A DNA stretch of 64,000 nucleotides from Mesorhizobium intechi (GTDB lineage Bacteria; Pseudomonadota; Alphaproteobacteria; Rhizobiales; Rhizobiaceae). The position numbers were made by a program, and so were the translations under genes. This document shows, in pieces, positions 60,118 to 64,000 of this stretch (the stretch's first letter is position 1; every line of letters starts with the position of its first letter). The DNA is taken from contig NZ_PNOT02000082.1 in the NCBI RefSeq assembly GCF_002879535.1, forward strand, positions 1 through 64,000, written 5' to 3'. The notes below the pieces were generated by a model. It was not told the origin of the DNA. It ran no database searches and saw only the letters and a program-made list of their open reading frames with translations.

Positions 60118-60762
60118 ATGTCTGCCCCAGCCAACACCACTCCACGCCGCGCGCTTGTCGTCATCGACGTCCAGAACGACTATGATGGCGGCAATCTGGC
60201 CATCCAGCATCCTCCGTTCCACGACAGCGTCGTCAATGTGGCACGCGCCATGGATGCCGCCGCAGCCGCCTGCATCAAGGTCGTGGTCGTCAAGCAGATG
60301 GCGCCGGAGACCTCGCCGATCTTCGCCAAGGGCAGCCATGGCGGCGAACTGCATCCGGAAATCGCCAGGCGCGGCCGCGACCACTATGTCGAGAAGATGC
60401 TGCCCTCGGCCTTCACCGGCACCGACCTCGAGGCATGGCTGCGCGCCAACGCGGTCGATACGCTCACGGTGGTCGGCTACATGACGCATAATTGCGATTT
60501 GTCGACCATCATCCATGCCGTGCATATGGGCTTTGCCGTCGAGTTCCTGTCGGACGCGACCGGCTCGGTTCCCTATGCCAACAGCGCCGGCTATGCCTCG
60601 GCCGAGGAGATCCACCGCGTCGTCACGATCATCCTGCAATCGCGCTTCGCCGCCGTACTGAAGACCGCCGAATGGGTCGAGTGCCTAAAGACCCGAGCCT
60701 TGCCGGAACGCGACACGATTTACGGCTCCAACCAGCGGGCGCTGGCGCGCAACGCGGCCTAG
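60118..60762 (+). CDS. Cysteine hydrolase, isochorismatase family
   Basis: A 214-residue hydrolase. The catalytic triad is Asp17 (VVIDVQNDY), Lys93 (YVEKMLPSAF) and Cys126 (GYMTHNCDLSTIIHA). The family splits amides or isochorismate. The HNCD form near the Cys and the insert around 57-80 are typical of the nicotinamidase-like group whose substrates are unassigned. GGAAGGA precedes ATG 60118. Probably controlled by the divergent GlxA-type regulator. Confidence 0.9.
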   Translation: MSAPANTTPRRALVVIDVQNDYDGGNLAIQHPPFHDSVVNVARAMDAAAAACIKVVVVKQMAPETSPIFAKGSHGGELHPEIARRGRDHYVEKMLPSAFTGTDLEAWLRANAVDTLTVVGYMTHNCDLSTIIHAVHMGFAVEFLSDATGSVPYANSAGYASAEEIHRVVTIILQSRFAAVLKTAEWVECLKTRALPERDTIYGSNQRALARNAA

Positions 60763-60781
60763 GATCACTCCGGCAAACAGC

Positions 60782-60811
60782 AAAGGGCGCCGCATCGCTG
60801 CGGCGCCCTTT
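60782..60811. terminator. Bidirectional terminator between the cysteine hydrolase and fhs
   Basis: A 13-bp perfect stem AAAGGGCGCCGCA / TGCGGCGCCCTTT with loop TCGC between two convergent genes. Short A- and T-runs on both sides allow use from either strand. Confidence 0.85.
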
Positions 60812-60832
60812 CTCGTTTGGGATTTGAGGATT

Positions 60833-62512
60833 CTAGAACAGGCCTTCGATCTGGCCGGCCTCGTTGAGGAAGATCTTTTCCGAGGACGGCGCCTTGGGCA
60901 GGCCGGGCATGGTCATGACCTCGCCGCAGATGATGACGACGAAGCCGGCGCCCGCCGACAGCCTGACCTCGCGCACCGGCACGGTGTGGCCGGTCGGCGC
61001 GCCGCGCAGGTTCGGGTCGGTCGAGAAGGAATACTGGGTCTTGGCCATGCAGACCGGCAGATTGCCGTAGCCGGCGTCCTCCCAAGCCTTGAGCTGGTCG
61101 CGCACCGACTTGTCGGCGATCGCTTCCGAGCCGCGATAGATGCGCTGGACGATGGTGTTGATCTTCTCGAACAGCGGCATGGCATCGGGATAGAGCGGCG
61201 CGAACTGCGAGGCGCCGGATTCGGCCAGCGCCACCACCTTGTTGGCGAGTTCCTCGATGCCGGCCGAGCCCTTGGCCCAGTGCTTGCACAGGATAGCCTC
61301 TTCGCCCATCGAGGCGACATAGTCCTTCATCGCCTGGATTTCAGCGTCGGTGTCGGAATAGAAGTGGTTGATGGCAACCACCGCCGGCACGCCGAACTGC
61401 CTGATATTCTCGATGTGGCGGCCGAGATTGGCGCAGCCCTTCTTCACCGCCTCGATGTTTTCCTTGCCGAGGTCTTCCTTCTTGACGCCGCCATTCATCT
61501 TCATGGCGCGCACGGTGGCGACGATGACGGCCGCCGCCGGCTTCAGGCCCGCCTTGCGGCACTTGATGTCGAAGAATTTCTCGGCACCAAGGTCGGCGCC
61601 GAAACCCGCTTCGGTGACGACATAGTCGGCGAGCTTCAGCGCGGTGGTGGTCGCGACGACCGAGTTGCAGCCATGCGCGATGTTGGCGAACGGGCCGCCA
61701 TGGACAAAGGCCGGGTTGTTCTCCAGCGTCTGCACCAGGTTGGGCTGCATGGCGTCCTTCAGCAGGACGGCCATGGCGCCGTCGGCCTTGAGGTCGCGGG
61801 CATAGACAGGCGACTTGTCGCGACGGTAGGCGACGATGATGTCGCCGAGGCGCTTTTCCAGATCCTTCAGGTCGGTGGCAAGGCACAGGATCGCCATGAC
61901 TTCCGAGGCGACGGTGATGTCGAAGCCGGCCTCGCGCGGGAAACCGTTGGCGACGCCGCCGAGCGAGCAGATGATTTCGCGCAGCGCCCGGTCGTTCATG
62001 TCCATGACGCGGCGCCACACCACGCGGCGGGTGTCGATGGCGAGCTCATTGCCCCAGTAGATGTGGTTGTCGATCAGCGCCGAAAGCAGATTGTGGGCGG
62101 TGGTGATGGCGTGGAAGTCGCCGGTGAAGTGGAGGTTCATGTCCTCCATCGGCACGACCTGCGCGTAGCCGCCGCCGGCGGCACCGCCCTTGACGCCGAA
62201 ATTCGGGCCGAGCGAGGCTTCGCGGATGCAGACGATCGCCTTCTTGCCGATGCGGTTCAGGCCATCGCCGAGGCCGACCGTGGTGGTGGTCTTGCCTTCG
62301 CCGGCAGGCGTCGGGTTGATGGCGGTGACCAGGACCAGCTTGCCGTCCTTGTTGCCCTTCACCGATTTGATGAACTCGGCCGAGATCTTGGCCTTGTCGT
62401 GGCCATAGGGCAGCAGATGTTCGGTCGGAATGCCGATCTTCTGCCCGATCTCCTGGATCTGCTTTTTCTTGGCGGCGCGCGCGATCTCGATGTCGGACTT
62501 CACTTCGGCCAT
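60833..62512 (-). CDS. fhs: Formate-tetrahydrofolate ligase
   Basis: A 559-residue enzyme that makes 10-formyl-tetrahydrofolate from formate, THF and ATP. The phosphate-binding loop is [18 protein letters not shown]. Other conserved parts are [41 protein letters not shown] and the C-terminal [14 protein letters not shown]. It is full length and feeds one-carbon units to purine and serine routes. The neighbouring genes are unrelated. Confidence 0.97.
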   Translation of the reverse strand: MAEVKSDIEIARAAKKKQIQEIGQKIGIPTEHLLPYGHDKAKISAEFIKSVKGNKDGKLVLVTAINPTPAGEGKTTTTVGLGDGLNRIGKKAIVCIREASLGPNFGVKGGAAGGGYAQVVPMEDMNLHFTGDFHAITTAHNLLSALIDNHIYWGNELAIDTRRVVWRRVMDMNDRALREIICSLGGVANGFPREAGFDITVASEVMAILCLATDLKDLEKRLGDIIVAYRRDKSPVYARDLKADGAMAVLLKDAMQPNLVQTLENNPAFVHGGPFANIAHGCNSVVATTTALKLADYVVTEAGFGADLGAEKFFDIKCRKAGLKPAAAVIVATVRAMKMNGGVKKEDLGKENIEAVKKGCANLGRHIENIRQFGVPAVVAINHFYSDTDAEIQAMKDYVASMGEEAILCKHWAKGSAGIEELANKVVALAESGASQFAPLYPDAMPLFEKINTIVQRIYRGSEAIADKSVRDQLKAWEDAGYGNLPVCMAKTQYSFSTDPNLRGAPTGHTVPVREVRLSAGAGFVVIICGEVMTMPGLPKAPSSEKIFLNEAGQIEGLF

Positions 62513-62827
62513 GACGGCTTTCCTCTGGATTGAACGGTGGAGGGGACGGGGTTGATCTCTATCGCAAGCAGGTTGGAACCGGGCGCGCGGGCATGTTCTA
62601 ACCCTGTCGCTGCCGTGGCGTCAACTTCCATGCAACTATGTTTCCTATAGAGAAAATTCCTCTGCGGCCGGCCGACCTGTCCTCGGTTCTTTCTGGCTCC
62701 GCTTGCCGCGCCGTATAGAAGCCAGAGCAGCGGCGCTTCCGCCGTCTCAAAACAGCCGCACAATGCACGGAATGCGACAGAGGCGACGGCGCAAATTCGC
62801 CATCGCTGGAACCGCGACCGGGGAACG
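62513..62827. other. Intergenic region upstream of fhs
   Basis: About 315 bp with no convincing coding sequence on either strand. It should hold the fhs promoter. I see no recognisable riboswitch or operator. Confidence 0.5.
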
Positions 62828-63952
62828 CTATTGCGTCAGCACGTTGCTGATTTCGACCATGTTGGAGCGCACGCGCAGGATGTAGAAGCCCATCGTCGTC
62901 AGATGCGTCGGCAGCAGCCAGCCATCCTCGCGGCCATTGGCGATGATGAAGGGCTGGATACGCAGGGCCGAGACGAATTGCGCGTCCATCGTGTCCCAGA
63001 GGCTCTGCAGGTGCTTTTCCTTGATGACGTCCTCGAAGTCGGCCTGCGCGCCTTTCATCAGGCCGTAATAGGCATAGAGCTGGCCATAGGCGAACCAGTA
63101 GCGGTCATCGGCTCGGGTGTCGAACCAGCCATTGTTGTGGTTCTCGGCGCGTTCCTTGAGGATGGCGGAGGTCGAGCCGATGTCCGATGCGATGCGGTCG
63201 ATATACTGCTTCAGATTGTCGGCGCGGGCATCGAAAGTGGCCTGGCAGGTGGCAAGGCGGGCATTGAACGAGCGCAGCTTGCGCACCGCGTCACGATAGT
63301 AGCTCGGGGTCGGCGTCTTCGGGCCGAACGGGCTTACGCCGAAATACCATGTGTATTCGTCGAACTGCAGGTTGCCGCGCGCATCCTGCAGATCGGCGTC
63401 GATCTGCGAGGTCGTGCGCACGCGGCCGAGATTGTCGGCGAGTTCGGTCGCGGTGCGCCGCACCGCCTGGTTGATGCCGCGCTGGAAAGACGCCTTGTTG
63501 TCCATCCACGGCGTGTTGTCCCAGTCGATGCCGAACAGGCCGAGCTTGTAGAGGATCATCGACGAGATCCAGGCATTCTGGTTGACGTTGAAGTCGGTCA
63601 GGTCCGCCGCGATCTGGGCAATGCCGGAGTTGCCGCAGGTCTTTGCCGTATCGGTGCCGGTGCCGGCGGCGACCTGCTCACCGGCGGAAACGTTGCGCTT
63701 CTCGAACGTGTAGGAGTCCGGATAGTTCGGGTTGAAATTGTTCCACCACTGGGTGGCGTAGAAGAAGTTGGCATAGAGGCCGATCAGCACCAGCAGCGCC
63801 AGGCCGAGCACGGCCTTGAGGATCCAGCCGCGCTGCGTGTACCAGCGGCCGGCCCATAGGAACGGCCACAGGACGGCGCCAATCAGAAGGCCAATGCCGC
63901 GGCCGATCCATTGGAAAATTCGGGTGAAGAAATTGACGATCGGATCGAGCAT
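62828..63952 (-). CDS. DUF2333 family inner-membrane protein
   Basis: A 374-residue protein. An amphipathic/hydrophobic N-terminus (LDPIVNFFTRIFQWIGRGIG) and a membrane helix at about 47-68 (ILKAVLGLALLVLIGLYANF) are followed by a large periplasmic part. This has the family stretches MILYKLGLFGIDWDNTPWMD, SFQRGINQAVRRTATELADN, WYFGVSPFGPKTPTPSYYRD and RVRSNMVEISNVLTQ. DUF2333 has no known function. ATG 63952 follows a GGGGTG about 9 nt upstream. The gene is complete just inside the right edge. Confidence 0.88.
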   Translation of the reverse strand: MLDPIVNFFTRIFQWIGRGIGLLIGAVLWPFLWAGRWYTQRGWILKAVLGLALLVLIGLYANFFYATQWWNNFNPNYPDSYTFEKRNVSAGEQVAAGTGTDTAKTCGNSGIAQIAADLTDFNVNQNAWISSMILYKLGLFGIDWDNTPWMDNKASFQRGINQAVRRTATELADNLGRVRTTSQIDADLQDARGNLQFDEYTWYFGVSPFGPKTPTPSYYRDAVRKLRSFNARLATCQATFDARADNLKQYIDRIASDIGSTSAILKERAENHNNGWFDTRADDRYWFAYGQLYAYYGLMKGAQADFEDVIKEKHLQSLWDTMDAQFVSALRIQPFIIANGREDGWLLPTHLTTMGFYILRVRSNMVEISNVLTQ

Positions 63953-64000
63953 GGCTGTGTCACCCCTCAAAGCTTGATGCCAAAAAGTTGCGGACTTTTT

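Noticed and set aside
1..64000. CRISPR array or phage structural genes
   Set aside because: No regularly spaced direct repeats and no cas, capsid, terminase or tail genes were seen.

Overview
The window looks like a chromosome segment of an alphaproteobacterium of the Mesorhizobium/Phyllobacteriaceae type. The evidence is high GC, a CtrA/SciP/ChpT cell-cycle cluster, a fused trpE(G) behind a Trp-Trp-Trp leader peptide as in rhizobia, a NolR-like ArsR regulator, and rhizobial forms of EipA (DUF1134), Gcd and LeuA. This is inference from gene content; there is no rRNA gene.

Region 1 (1-12.6 kb) is an accessory stress module. It holds a PolX-N-terminus-like protein, a variant Nramp transporter, a split MacAB/DevBCA-type exporter, a CBS-BON protein, a triple-BON protein, a host-attachment-family protein, ChaB, two tandem universal stress proteins, a flavin reductase and an orphan divergent GroEL. 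Seven close matches to the FNR/FixK box (TTGA-N6-TCAA, mostly TTGAT-N4-ATCAA) sit in its promoter regions. Most are 55-110 bp from a start codon, in class II-like geometry. I read this as an oxygen-responsive survival regulon packed into 12 kb. No fixK/fnr gene is in the window.

Region 2 (12.6-17.4 kb) is a scarred junction. It contains a serine-recombinase C-terminal remnant, a HAD-II dehalogenase, an AraC regulator, a frameshifted DUF4336 gene, a left-truncated IS3-family element and a small unidentified reading frame. It ends at an elongator tRNA-Met whose 3' end faces the module, a plausible genomic-island boundary.

Region 3 (17.4-27.9 kb) is core: Gfo/Idh oxidoreductase, mnmA, sciP, an HxlR regulator beside a 5'-truncated oxidoreductase, a FliJ-like gene, ctrA, a single-domain response regulator, chpT, eipA, a coiled-coil membrane protein, an rRNA/tRNA methyltransferase and a NolR-like regulator. 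Near-consensus CtrA sites (TTAA-N7-TTAA) lie before sciP, fliJ/ctrA and eipA, and two CcrM GANTC sites lie before ctrA.

Region 4 (28-47 kb) is mixed metabolism: HugZ-like protein, two SDRs, GNAT, glutathionyl-hydroquinone reductase, Nudix, phosphoesterase, alpha/beta hydrolase, a winged-helix/TPR membrane protein, leuA with a leucine-rich leader peptide, a tightly coupled ATP-grasp/esterase pair, an AbrB-type membrane protein, a DsrE protein and two exported proteins of unknown role.

Region 5 (46.7-64 kb) carries a CDF metal exporter coupled to trpE(G) with its trpL attenuator, a PEP-mutase-family protein, an aspartoacylase-family protein, an MFS exporter, the PQQ glucose dehydrogenase gcd, a MarR regulator with a candidate operator, a mercuric-reductase-like flavoprotein, DUF4126, an acyltransferase, a GlxA-type regulator divergent from a cysteine hydrolase, fhs and a DUF2333 protein.
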